From Spongilla lacustris (Eukaryota; Porifera; Demospongiae; Spongillida; Spongillidae): a stretch of DNA of 64,000 bases. This document shows positions 10,785-22,390 of this stretch, in pieces (the first letter of the stretch is position 1; each line of letters opens with the position of its first letter). Made by a program: the position numbers and the translations under genes. The notes below the pieces were generated by a model. It made no database searches, had not been told where the DNA came from, and was given only the letters and a program-made list of their open reading frames with translations. The stretch is from assembly GCA_949361645.1 (NCBI GenBank), contig OX442416.1:10130129-10194128 (forward strand). Reading direction: 5' to 3'.

Positions 10785-13700
10785 CTTGCAGGAAGAGAGA
10801 AGTAAAAAGGCATTTGTATTTTGTAAATTTCTAAACACCATACTGCATTCAGACACAGCCTTTTAAGGATAGAATCTATTTGAACAACAATTTAAAAAGC
10901 AGGCCACCGTTGTGTACTGAATGATTTCTTAGCTGAATTTTGTTACATGGCTTCCATGATGTGTTTTGATTAGCTAATGCTTTTCCTGTGCTCATCTTTA
11001 GAGTCATTTAAAAAAACAAAACAAAAAACCAAAAAAAAACAGTAAGTTTAACTGAGAGTGTAGAAAGCTGATCCGCTGATGGAATATAATGTGCATCACA
11101 TGTTGAAATTTCATCAAAAGTTTCCTAATTGTGCTTTTAGCAAACCTTAAACCACTCATTAGTTTTAGCATACCTTAGACAATTCATTGGACAATCATTT
11201 TTATACATTCATCTGCTTTCTGGATTCAGATGATGAAATGTGCCATTCAACCAAATACAATATCGTAAGCTATTAAGATATGTGTTTTTGTGTTTGAAAA
11301 CCATTGGATTGACTTTTTTCCTTTGCATATCAGTATATCAAGGCATCAAAGCAGCTTTGGTTGCTAAAATTACGGGTGGGGAACTAAATTTGAACACTAA
11401 ATTCAAAGGTCATATTCTTCAGCATTAGCATTTTAAGCGTATATGTAGGCCTATATGAACAGGCACAAGCACATGTAATAGTACAAAAATATGCAACACA
11501 ATATAATCTTCAGTTGCTTACCTGGGTACATTTAAACATTTTTTAGTGCTAGTGTTACAAGTTCTCATGTGGTATTTTCTATTCAGAAAAAGATTAAAGA
11601 AGCATTTTTCTCTATTCGATCCATGAACACCTATTTGGACAATTTCAGGGGCTTGATTTGACACATAGAACTCAATGGATGGTGGGTAGCAAAACTGTTC
11701 TGAAAGTCCTTTTACATCCGCTATTATAAAGCCTTCCAATTCTACTGGTTTCCAATGAATCTGGATATCTTGCTCTTTTATCTTAGTAAAGATAACAGTA
11801 TATTGAACATTAATACTAAAATTAATGCAGTATCACATCTACAAGACATGCATGCTTTAATAAATGCACTTGGTCTATGCAGAGCTACATACATGTAGGT
11901 TTTCCCATGCTAAAACGTTGCCATGTTAATTTAGATATCTGAGAGGAACTAAAAAAGTATGCACATATAATTGAAATAACATCTACCATACATTTAGGGG
12001 TAACGGGTGGGGATCTTAATGTTTAATCTCCCGCAATCCTTATTTAAGGATGGCCATCATCATAACTCGTGTGGGTATTAAATTCATACTGCACTGCAGA
12101 TACAAGTAGAACATTATGTCTCTAAGTACATGTAGTAGTATTTGCTACATTCTACATGATTTATTTCTTTGCTCAGTCTGCAATAGCACACCATTTAGTA
12201 TTGATGTTTACAGTATCTCATTGTGTCCTTAGTACCAAGGTATTGTGACCTAGCCTTCTGGGTTTTTATTGATCGGGGGGGGGAGGGGGGGGGTCCATTG
12301 CTAGCTATTCAGTGCATTTTATTTAAGATTAATTGTTTTGTGAATATGTATTCAATTATCTAGCTTTGTAAAAGGAGGGGTGGTAAATATGTTGCCCATC
12401 TGGATACATATAGTCCAGGTAAAGTATTCTTAAATTCATGCAATTTTTGATATAAATACAGTTAATATAGTAAGGATTCATACAATACCTAATTCTACTC
12501 ACTTCAGATTGACATACCACAGTATCTCTCTTTGGATAAATGTGTTCACTATTTGGTTTAAATTCAAATTCATGTGTACTGGCATCAAATCCCACTTCAG
12601 TTATAGCTGTCAGTTTCAATTCATATTTCAGCCTTTCTTTAGCTTGCTTTGTACACTCCTACAATGAAGCATTTTTGCATAAAGGAAACACTTACCTGAA
12701 ATCTTACCTTTATAGCAAAACTGCAGGACTGGCATGCATAGATAAGTATATTGAACGGTTCTTCCTTTACTTGTTCTTCATCAGGCTCAAAGAGCAATAA
12801 TGTGTAAAGAACTCTGCATTGTATTCTTGCTGTAGCATTGCTGCCTGGATTCTCAGTAGAGGTACTTCCGTTTTCAAGCGCTCCACAGAGAATACAAAGA
12901 TTCTGAATTTCGAATGACAGTACTGGGTGTGTGTTTGATATATCTGGATGTAGAATGGGATCAAAACGATGCAGGTCTGTGCCTAACACAACATCATGGT
13001 CTGCTCGCAGTATAACCACTTCTTTTGACTTCTGATATACTGGCATCTCCAGGCAGTGTCCCATTGAGATTAGAATAGGCTTCTGAAATGAGAGGCTTGG
13101 GATGATCCAGTAATATGGTGTAATGACTAAGTATTTGTTAGAAACTGAAAATGGCCCCCAAAGTTGAGGTAGAACCTTCATCTCTGCTATTTCACCTTCA
13201 CGCACAGCACCACATGGTACTATGATTTTAAGACCATAATCAGGATTCTCATATATGCCTCCTTCACTAGAGAACTTGGCAATGTCATGTGCTGTATCTA
13301 CCGAAACAATCAATGAAGCAATGAATTTACAGATATTCTGACATCAATAATACATGCATATTTTTAATTAAATTCAGAAGACTTCATATCCTTGATTCAA
13401 TTACATATTCTCTTACCAGTAGAATACCAATTCAAATTAGAATACAATTAGGTATATGGATAGTTTGTGGACAAGAGGAAGATTGTCTTTTGGCTATTGC
13501 AAGATATACATGTATGGTTCCCAACTCTGCGACTCTTAAACCAAAATTCCGTCCCAAATATACCCTATTAAACTCCATCTCCATGCATCAATAAATTGTG
13601 TTCTCAAGTACATTTTGCTCTGCAATTAATTTACTCTTGTTGGCATGTACACAAATCAAGCTTTGGAATAAAAGTTGGATAAAAAAGCTAGTGACAATAA

Positions 13701-16700
13701 CCTCTACTGCCAATAATTCATGAGGCCATATACTATCTCTGATGAGGCCCAGGGCTAGGACCGCTTGGAAGTTGGCACCAGATTCTACAGCACCACATTC
13801 CTATTACATTTTAACGCAATTACGATGCGGCTGAACAAAAATCAAATAATGCGGGCAACCGTAGCATTCATGAAGGTCGACAAATACAATTAATGAACAG
13901 CCACACGGACCCACCTAGTGACCCAAGACAGCCACTGGCCTGGATTATAATATGGACTACATGTAGGCCTGTCTGAAATGCTATCCACATTTTGTATATC
14001 TATAGACTGTTCCCCTTCATGACTGTGGCTCAGTACATAGAATGTCACATTTTTAATCAGCCATCTGCGGCTTCCATGTTGCAGACAAACAAAGTGATGG
14101 ATTAGTAAGACACCACCACAGGAGCATCTCACTAGGTCTGTATGATAGTTCTATGCATGTATTCTCTCCATAGACCCTTTCCCTTGATGACTGTGGCTAT
14201 GTCACACATTCTAATTTTAGCCTTGTCACCTCCTACCATATTGGTGAGAAATAAGCATCTGATTAAGCCTGTCTGACAATGCTACTTATTTTTCATGTGC
14301 TTGGTCACCATTAAGGAATCCAACAAGCTCTTGTGACAAGTTGGACTTGGACTAGTTAGCACCATGTGTACATTGTATGAAGATTTACGTATTTTGCTAC
14401 AAAGTGTTTATGAGTGCTTTTTCTCAGCATTTTGTCATGAAGTGAATTAAGACTAATTGATACTCCTAAGATTCAGACGGATTATTAGGTGAAACATCAC
14501 AAAATACACAATATAATTGCGTATATTGCTGTGCAATAAACACAACCAACATACCTATGCCTGCACTCAGCACAATTAAACTTTTATACATGCAGATACC
14601 TATTGATAGAGTGTAACCCGACCACTTAGATTCACTGTTTCAGAACTGTCATTGTTGACAGTCACTTACACAACAGTCAATGAGAGTGTCATAACACCTC
14701 CAAAATATGTAGGTCATTTTACATATTCAGCCATGTGATATACCCCTGAAAGTAAGTTCAGTGCAAGGTTTGTCAACTTGTCATAGCTATACATAAATAT
14801 GACCATTGTTGTGTCACAGCTAGACATATGCACATGAAGTCATTGAGCAATACGTACAGTTCTAAGGGCTATATAATTACCAACAATGTAAGTTTTTTTA
14901 AAAACAATAAAATCGCTATATGCTTGCATTATTTTATTTAGTATGTCTTATAACAAGTTTAGTACCATATAATATATCAGGCGAAGAAGAAATACAACAT
15001 AGACTTTGCGAGGCTCAATATATGCTGTAATTAGAGAGAGGCCTTCCTCCAATTATCTCCTCAAGATGCAGCCTGCATGGATACTGGTTCTTGGTTACTG
15101 CAGCTTAATCCAACTGTACTAACCCTTCAGATAAGTATGTTTTGGCTGTTTACAAATGTTTGCCGTGATATCCTGACTACCTCACTGACTCCAACATTCA
15201 GCGGCGGCTCCTAGCGGAACCCAACCTGACGCTAAAGAAGGCTCTAGAGGTAGCACAAGCGATGGAGACAGCAGTGCATGGTTCTTCGGATCTACAGCCT
15301 GCGCCAGCTGCTGGTGTTGCTGTAGGAAAACAGCGGAGAGGAGTGAATGAAGACCCCGTTAAATGCTTCAGGTATGGAGGGAAACACATGGCGATGGCAT
15401 GCAAGTTTACAGACGCAGAATGATTCAATTGTGGTATGAAAGGCCAGAAGGGAAGCCAAGCAAGAGTACGGGCAAGCGACAATGCCAATGCAGATGTCCT
15501 AAGCAGGCTTCCGCTACAGGAACATCCCAAGGAAGTGACATTGCTGGGAGAGACAGTCATGCTGCTGGAGACTCTTTGGTCATCTCCAGTGAATGCCAAA
15601 CAGATTGCTGAATGGATGGCCAAGGATCCTGTCCTGTGCAAAGTTAAGAAATGGCTCAGTCAGGGATGGATTGATACAGATTATCATGTGGAGGACCTCC
15701 GACCCTACCGCCAACATAAGGAGGAGTTGAGTCTACAAGATGGCTGTATCTTGTGGGGATCCAAAGTGGTGGTACTTTGAACTTCTTCAACATTTTTTAA
15801 ACTCACAACTGAGGGAGGGGGGGTTGTAATAGGGTAGGTATAAACCGCACTTGGAGCAATTCGCAATTTCCTTGAATAATTTTTGTACCACATTCTTCCA
15901 ACAGTACCTCCCCTTTGTTTAAAAAGGTGTTTTTTATACTTGCATCTTCTTCAAGCACGCTCAAATCAAAGTTCTTCAGTTAGCAATTGGAAAGCATTAT
16001 GAAAGCATTAATCTCTTGTGTTCCAAGGCATACCACCAGATCACAGGGTATTTAACAATGGGCAGCCTGAAACAGACCAGCCATACGCCTGATTTAATCC
16101 TGTTTGGTAGTAAATCTAAGGTGGAGAGTTATGTATTTATTTTAACCTTTTGCACCAAGATATGGCACAATCTTAAACATGTGTATTTTAAGAGATCTTG
16201 CATAGTCTTCTTCACTTCAGCCGGTTAGAACAATCTTATTTTCCCTTTGATAAAACTAAGTAGTTATACCCAGTATACAGAAATACTTTTTGAACTTGGT
16301 TTGCTGGTAGTGTTTTAACTAGATTAAGTTGCCATCGCTATGACAGTATTGTAGCCACCAAGTATCAAATTGCATTATTTTTATCCATAACAAATATTAT
16401 AGTTAGTAGATTAAATAGCATATAATCATTGATTAACTGAAATGTGCTAAATGCGATTTTGAACTTCTTCAACATTTTTTAAACTCACAACTGAGCAGTG
16501 TGCAGAGATTGTATACAGCACTCAGTAAAGTCCCAGTTGCATACAAAAGTATGTTTTACAATGCATTCACTGCATTTTTTGAGACAAAACCACAAACACT
16601 AACTATATTGTCCTGTTCTACATTAGAGTGTACAGTGCAGTAGTAGCTTCCTAGTGATGAAGAAATTGAGCACCTTTTTAAAGCAATGGAAACGCAATAT

Positions 16701-17846
16701 ATAATGCCATAGAGTTGCGTGTTCCATCACCGATTCTTCAGTACCACTCCAAGAAAGCCCGCGCGAACTTAATGATGATGGAATACGCGACTCCATGCAT
16801 GGCATCAGTTATATATTGCGTCTGTTTCCAATCCCGTTCCGTAAGGTCTTCAATCTATGGTATATCCAACAGTTGTGAATGCAATGTGTGTGTTCATTAC
16901 GCATCGTGTGTTCAGTTACAGAAAATGGACATATTTGATTCTACCAGAGATTCACCGACGTGACACTATCGTGATTAGCGGGCGCCCTTGCATAAGCTGG
17001 ATTCAAGCGAAGCTGTTGGGACCTTAGCATTTTAGGTATAGCGTTTAGCCGGTTATGGTTAAGTTTCCAAATTAGGGTTAATATGTAACTTACCCGTAAC
17101 CCTAAATCTAAGCCCAGTGTCTTCGCTTATGGGCACTTATATGGGCGCTCGCTAATCACTAAGAACGTATAAGTCTTCTCTTTCCAGCAGTATCTCTGCG
17201 CGCTAGCAACCTGTTTATGCGAAGTATATCAGGACAATGGTAGGGTTAAGGTTAGGGTTTGTGGATCATAATACGCAAAGCATAGCATCTTATGAATCGG
17301 CTAGACGAAAAAGTAGAATAGATCTAGACGTATAATGCAATTAATTGCTTGAAGTATTGTTTCTAAATGTGATTATTACCATTTTGCAATGAGGTTATGA
17401 CCCTCCCATTTGGCTCTTTTCGGTAAATGCTGCACCAGGTGTTACATGTACGTAAATTTAGTGACTATATGTTACTCACCCAATAACAAAGTCGCCTTCT
17501 TCTCGAACTGCTTCATTATCTCGTCCACTTGAACACTGTGCTGTGTGGAGTTCCTGGCGTCAAAATCTTGCACTACACTTAATATCGAGTCTAAAATCTG
17601 CTTATCGGGTCTTGCAGTAGCATTGCGCGCAATACAAATGCACTCCACAAATTTCAAAAAAGTATCAAAGTCTTTATCTTGTAAGTAGCCAACGACTACT
17701 TTTATCCAGTTCGTTTTATTGCACAGTCTGTCCAAAGAGGGCGGGATGACGCCGCGTTCTAACAGTATGGGTCGCATTTCAATCGGAATTAGCCTGCATA
17801 TCTCCCTTTGGAGAGCGTCGCAGACATAGTAAAGACAATCAGACAT
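10463..17846 (-). CDS. CARD-like / ZU5 / UPA-like / Death protein, 5 exons
   Basis: Exons in order: 17,846-17,480 (CARD-like), 13,297-12,708 (ZU5), 12,658-12,518 and 11,781-11,522 (UPA-like), and 10,784-10,463 (Death and stop). Lengths are 367, 590, 141, 260 and 322 bp, giving 560 codons with the stop. All introns are GT-AG and every junction keeps phase (1, 0, 0, 2). The ATG at 17,846 is chosen because the paralog at 37,219 starts at the same point with an exon of identical length. The protein has no signal peptide or membrane segment, so it should be cytosolic. Death and CARD folds make homotypic contacts in apoptotic and immune complexes; ZU5-UPA is the core of UNC5, PIDD1 and the FIIND of CARD8/NLRP1. 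The large first intron holds a dead retroelement. Joining the CARD exon to the ZU5 exon rests on phase and on the plus-strand paralog, not on transcript data. Confidence 0.75.
11522..11781 (-). CDS. exon 4: UPA-like beta-rich exon
   Basis: Starts IKEQDIQIHW after acceptor ACTAAG. It contains a YPPSIEFYV strand and an IGVHGSNREKCFF strand, and ends at donor GTAAGC in phase 2. Similar YPP...V and I.(I/L)HGS strands occur in the plus-strand modules. Its position after ZU5 and before Death is that of the UPA domain in UNC5 and PIDD1; the fold itself is inferred from position and strand pattern. Confidence 0.7.
12016..12062. mobile_element. solo terminus of the TTAA element family
   Basis: TTAA followed by TGTTTAATCTCCCGCAATCC and a CCTTATTTAAGG block matches the terminus of the 1,194-3,221 element. 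No second terminus is found downstream, where the host gene intron continues. It marks the edge of the segmental duplication. Confidence 0.7.
12518..12658 (-). CDS. exon 3: start of UPA-like region (141 bp)
   Basis: Begins after acceptor TTGTAG with ECTKQAKERLKYELKLTAIT and ends at a GTATGT donor. The corresponding exons in the plus-strand gene (43,050-43,190 and 47,239-47,379) are also exactly 141 bp and phase 0 at both ends. This conserved structure supports all three as one module. Confidence 0.75.
12708..13297 (-). CDS. exon 2: ZU5 domain
   Basis: Starts after a GTAG acceptor in phase 1. Visible ZU5 features are SSEGGIYENPDYGLKIIVPC, GAVREGE followed by an EMKVLP strand, and PYYWIIPS with the later ILISMGHC strand. 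These are the GG...L.V..GA and SP.V.. elements of ZU5 domains of UNC5, ankyrin and PIDD1. The position where FIIND and PIDD self-cleave reads QNLCILCG here, so the His-Phe-Ser signature is absent. Ends at donor GTAAGA, phase 0. Confidence 0.8.
13930..14240. repeat. degenerate tandem repeat in intron 1
   Basis: Two diverged copies about 170-190 bp apart share a CCCCTTCATGACTGTGGCT-like block followed by GTCACA(T/C)TT(T/C)TAAT. No coding potential is recognised. The flanks, 13,300-13,900 and 14,250-15,150, show nothing else I can support. Confidence 0.4.
15160..15780 (+). pseudogene. internally deleted Gypsy-type gag-pol remnant
   Basis: A gag C-terminal frame with NLTLKKALEVAQAMETA runs into a zinc-knuckle region (CFRYGGKHMAMAC, second Cys already lost, then FNCG). 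One in-frame TGA lies at 15,421-15,423. After about 15,475 the same frame jumps to the end of an RNase H domain (NANADVLSRLPLQE) and the start of the integrase region, stopping at 15,780. Protease, reverse transcriptase and most of RNase H are missing. Composition and motifs are of the K02A2.6-like Ty3/Gypsy type, related to the antisense remnant at 48.8-50.3 kb. It is a dead relic inside intron 1 of the minus-strand gene. Confidence 0.75.
15778..16494. repeat. 36-bp direct repeat pair 680 bp apart
   Basis: TGAACTTCTTCAACATTTTT plus the following ACTCACAACTGAG occurs at 15,778-15,812 and again at 16,459-16,494, starting just at the end of the gag-pol relic. It may be a short remnant of a terminal repeat; nothing else in the interval is recognised. 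Confidence 0.5.
16971..17160. mobile_element. 190-bp MITE with imperfect inverted ends
   Basis: The left end GTGATTAGCGGGCGCCC and the right end GGGCGCTCGCTAATCAC are inverted repeats, with a second inner pair CATAAGC/GCTTATG. The interior holds TTAGGGTTA and its complement. No clear target duplication was found. Confidence 0.6.
17480..17846 (-). CDS. exon 1: CARD-like death-fold domain
   Basis: The ATG codon is followed by a helical frame with ALQREICRLIPIEMRPILLE, RGVIPP, VVVGYLQDKDFDTFLKFVE and a charged helix ending KKATLLLG. The pattern of hydrophobic helices, a GVI turn and a final FxxFLKFVE helix resembles CARDs. A DED or a divergent Death fold is not excluded by eye. The exon ends at a good donor (GTGAGT) after one base of a codon. 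The paralog at 37,219-37,585 has exactly the same length and is most similar in its second half. Confidence 0.75.
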
Positions 17847-17889
17847 CACAGTATAGTAGACGTAGTTGCGCACGCCAAGTATGTACATG

Positions 17890-20750
17890 TACAGAATGAA
17901 CTGGGCCTTTTATACATACCTATAGATCAAAATCTCGTTCCCAGACTCACTTTCGTAAGTATTATACCTCAAGCTACGTAAGTCCAGCCTCTTTCCCAGG
18001 CCCTGTTATAAATTAAAAATAGGGCCTGGAGACTAACGTAGATTGACATCAAGTCTGTGCCAAGCATCTTCTAGGGCGTCGGAAAATCAAATGGTAGAGC
18101 GCTATCCCAATACCTCCATTAATGTGCGTGGTTTGTGCGAACGTAGGTATATGTGCATATAAAACGTACACAATTTGTCCTACCAATACGGGTCGCCATC
18201 TTCCGAGCTTCTAAATGGGCTACTGTACGTCAATGTGAGTATTGTATTTGGCTGGATTTAGTTACATTGCTCCACCGTTAGAGGGATAGAAAGGTGAAGT
18301 CGAAGTGTGAAGTAGAAAAGGGTAACAGCATTCTCTGTAGGCCTCCATTGCTGGCACAGGAACCTTCTTTATCCGTACAACGTAAGCTCGCTGTGATTTT
18401 ATATTTTGGTCAGGCGTACTTCGAGGACTAAACGTTTCTTTTTTTTTGTATTTACATACGCGAGAAGAGAGGGCCGAGATCGAGCCGGCCGAGATGACAT
18501 GAATACGTATTTTGAGTTGTTCGTGTCAATAGGCTTTTGAGAAATCCGCCCGGCCAACTGAAAAAACACTTTTAGAAACGTGTACTCAAGAGACCGCTGT
18601 AATTTGTTTCTGTTAAGGGTGTAACAGGGCTTATTTTCTGCTTGTCGTGCCAACGCTTTCACACCTGTTCCCCCATCAGCCCAAAGCCTGCATTCATTAT
18701 TGTACATGTCCGCCCATTAACTGACATGGTGTTCGAGTAGGTGCATCTTTACTGACATTTTCATGACAGGAAAGGCATGGTATACCATCATGTATTAGAA
18801 TGTATCAATACTTGTAATGTTGTATGGCTTTACCGTACACCTATATGCAATTTTCTTTACTGCTGTTTCATGTACTTTGCATCTGCATGTTGTGCAGAAA
18901 CATTTAGGGAAATCAAACACTGTCAAAGCATGCCAAGAACTGCATTGAAAAGGCAATACAGGTTTGAGACTCGTTTTCCACCCTTATATATCAGTAGTTC
19001 AGTTATGATCGAATACTCTCTGACAGGACTTCTGGACATGACATTGTGTGTTTCCCATTGTCGTCGTGTATCAAGTTTATATATATATGGGTATGGTGCA
19101 CGTGCATTTTTCATTAGTTACATGGTCCCGTACGCTGTAACCGTGTTAATTCTTTCACCAGAAAATAAGCCCCAGCTTGCACTAAACGCAAAGGTGATGT
19201 ACAATGGTCGCTCTTTGAGTACATGTAGAAGTAAGTTTTAAAACAATTTTCCAGGAGCGTTGTAAGACAAATCAGTTGCTGCCTGAGCACTTAATGAAAT
19301 CAATAAAAGAAATGCATTCCGGCAGTAGTCACATGCGCGGCAAATATAGGGCAAAAGAGAACTTACTTTGGCTGTGCGTACTATTCTTTTTAAGTACAAA
19401 AATGGTTGTGGAACAGCTCAAAATTATTAAGGTTGTGTATATTGAATTTGTAGTGGCAAAAAAGAGCCTTGTAACGTAAACCACAAAATAATTAGCTCCT
19501 GTAGGAATCCTAACACACCAAAATACCGTAATGTTCGAATGTGTTGTAATTAGCAACCTAATGTCCAGCTTGAAACAGCCGTGATGTATGTGTGTATACA
19601 TAGGTAATTGCAATATACAAGAATTACCGCTCCCACCCCCTATCCACCTGACCACCTACCCACCCCCTTGTTTGCCCCTAATTTGACTAACCCACTCCCT
19701 GGTTTACACATGCCATATCAGAATCAAACTACATGGCATGCCATTTGGTGCAGAGGGAAGACTTTTATTTTTGCCCACTCCCTATATTTATACATATTCC
19801 GAACCCCACCCCCTGTTGCAAATTTGGCGGAAAATCCCTGATATACTACCTTTTTGCGTTGTATGGTTTGGTGATGCGACCCTTGTCAGGCCCACGTGAC
19901 TGAGAGAACACATATCTTGTGTATAAATGTGTCTTAGTTGTTCTGCATAGCCACAAGATCATTTACATCATCTATATACATAATTGTTATTGTGCCTGGT
20001 TGTCACTGGGTATCGTAAAACAAACCAGTTTTCACATTGATTTATAGACTCCACATATTACAGAATAAAAATCTATGTACCATTATAGCTATCCTAGCAC
20101 AAAAGGAGGTCAGTTCATTGTAGTTGTGAAAACTGTTAGTGCTCAAAGCTTGACCTTGCCCTTTTACAAAAAATATTCATTAGGTGAAGGTGTAAGAGTT
20201 TTCACATGGCTTCTGTTTTTAACTCTTTACAAGGATAACTGTTGGTAATTTACATATGTTCATTTCTGTACCTTGTAGCTGCTCCAAAAATATAGCATAC
20301 TGGTGGAATATAAAGGTAGCCTCAAAACTGTTAGACGAGCTAAATGATGGTATGGTTAGCACAAGAACTGCCCATGCAGTTGTTAGTTAAGTTAGTGCAG
20401 TTGTGTAGCACAAAAAAAATAGCGGGTGAATTTTTACATGATTTTCATGCTACTGATGCAATTAAAATGCAAATTGTGACATTCTAGCTGGGGTAAGGTA
20501 CCATACTGCTAGTTCATAGCCTTTCTTCTATGATGCCTCTTACAACCACACAAGTACACCTGATCCTGAATGATAGGTGCATAATGGCAGACGAGATAGG
20601 AGACAAGCATTATGGAAATGCACAAATGAATGTCGGCTAATAGAAAATGTATTCGGGACAGAGGGGCTATTTCAAAAATGCACAGAAGATGATCAGGCTG
20701 AGCTGGACACTCTTAATTCAGATCCATTTTGATCGCACAAGTTTTGCAAT
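17890..20750. other. stretch without recognised genes
   Basis: I see no supported coding exon, RNA gene or complete element between the CARD exon start and the minisatellite. Open frames of up to about 150 codons lack family motifs and splice context. The part from about 20,280 onward is similar to 34,300 onward and belongs to a diverged duplicated block. Confidence 0.5.
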
Positions 20751-20849
20751 CAGACTTGCACTTTAGTGAGTGGTGTGGGCACCCTATTTTCTTTGAGTTC
20801 TCAACATGCTCCAGTTGTACCTACTACTACACGCACTCGTCCCCTATTC

Positions 20850-22390
20850 TACTACTCTCCCTCCCCTTACCTACCACTATTCATACTCCTCCCCTTGCCT
20901 ACTACTACCCCTCTTCCTCCCTTACTACTCCTACCCTCCCCTCTACCCCTACTTCTCCCCTTTCCTCACTACCTCTACCACTCCCTTACCTACTATTATC
21001 CCTACACCTCCCCTTACTCCTCCCTCCTACCCTTACTCCTCCCCTCATACTCCTCCCCTCCTACTCCTCCCCTCCTACTCCTCCCCTTCTACTCCTCCCC
21101 TCCTACTCCTCCCCTCCTACTCCTCCCCTCCTACTCCTCCCCTCCTACTCCTCCCCTCCTACTCCTCCCCTCCTACTCCTCCCCTCCTACTCCTCCCCTC
21201 CTACTCCTCCCCTCCTACTCCTCCCCTCCTACTCCTCCCCTCCTACTCCTCCCCTCCTACTCCTCCCCTCCTACTCCTCCCCTCCTACTCCTCCCCTCCT
21301 ACTCCTCCCCTCCTACTCCTCCCCTCCTACCCCTACTCCTCCCCTCCTACCCCTACTACTCCCCTCCTACCCCTACTCCTCCCTCCTACCCCTACTCCTC
21401 CCCTCCTACTCCTCCCCTCCTACCCCTACTCCTCCCCTCTTACCCCTACTACTCCCCTCCTACCCCTACTCCTCCCCTCCTACCCCTACTCCTCCCCTCC
21501 TACCCCTACTCCTCCCCTCCTACCCCTACTCCTCCCCTCCTACCCCTACTCCTCCCCTCCTACCCCTACTCCTCCCCTCCTACCCCTACTCCTCCCCTCC
21601 TACCCCTACTCCTCCCCTCCTACCCCTACTCACCCCTCCTACCCCTACTCCTCCCCTCCTACCCCTACTCCTCCCCTCCTACCCCTACTCCTCCCCTCAT
21701 ACCCCTACTCCTCCCCTCCTACCCCTACTCCTCCCCTCCTACCCCTACTCCTCCCCTCCTACCCCTATACCTCCCCTCCTACCCCTACTCCTCCCCTCCT
21801 ACCCCTACTCCTCCCCTCCTACCCCTACTCCTCCCCTCCTACTCCTACTCCTCCCCTCCTACTCCTACTCCTCCCCTCCTACCCCTACTCCTCCCCTCCT
21901 ACCCCCACTCCTCCCCTCCTAACCCTACTCCTCCCCTCCTACCCCTACTCCTCCCCTCCTACCCTACTCCTCCCCTCCTACCCCTACTCCTCCCCTCCTA
22001 CCCCTGCTCCTTCCCTCCTACCCCTACTCCTCCCCCCTACCTCTACTCCTCCCTTCCTATCCCTACTCCTCCCCCTACTCTTCCCCTCCTACTCCTCCCC
22101 CCTACCCCTACTCCTCCCCTCTACCGCTACTCCTCCCCTCCTACCCCTACTCCTCCCCTCCTACCCTGATCCTCCCCTCCTACTCGTAATTCTCCCCTCC
22201 TTACCCTACTCTCCCCTTTCCTATCACTATGTCTACTCCTCCCCTTACCTACATGTACCACTACCCCTACCCCTCCCCTTAACTACTACTACCCCTACCC
22301 CTCCCCTTACCTACTGCTACCCTTACTTACTACTACCCCTATTCCTCCCTTTACCTACTACTACCTCTATTCCTCCCCTTACCTACATGT
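20850..22390. repeat. pyrimidine-rich minisatellite, 14- and 20-bp units
   Basis: From about 21,040 to 21,330 the unit is 14 bp (TCCTCCCCTCCTAC). From about 21,330 to 22,000 it is 20 bp (TCCTCCCCTCCTACCCCTAC). Degenerate units lie on both sides. The plus strand is almost pure C/T, so no frame contains stops and three overlapping open frames of 397-530 codons result. Unit lengths not divisible by three make the same Pro/Leu/Ser/Tyr peptides cycle through all frames. These are artefacts, not genes. Confidence 0.95.

Larger units (their letters stand above)
8675..12015. repeat. segmental duplication B (source copy of 797-6,225)
   Basis: Second copy of the duplicated segment. It lacks both the 2-kb TTAA element and the 119-bp hairpin found in copy A, and it contains the intact last two exons of the minus-strand CARD-ZU5-Death gene. 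It has private insertions of its own, for example near 10,137-10,245. Because the gene continues upstream only from this copy, it is the likely source. Confidence 0.85.

Noticed and set aside
13890..14132. 80-codon minus-strand frame as an extra exon of the CARD-ZU5-Death gene
   Set aside because: It lies in a degenerate tandem repeat, lacks good splice sites, and the CARD and ZU5 exons already join in phase without it.
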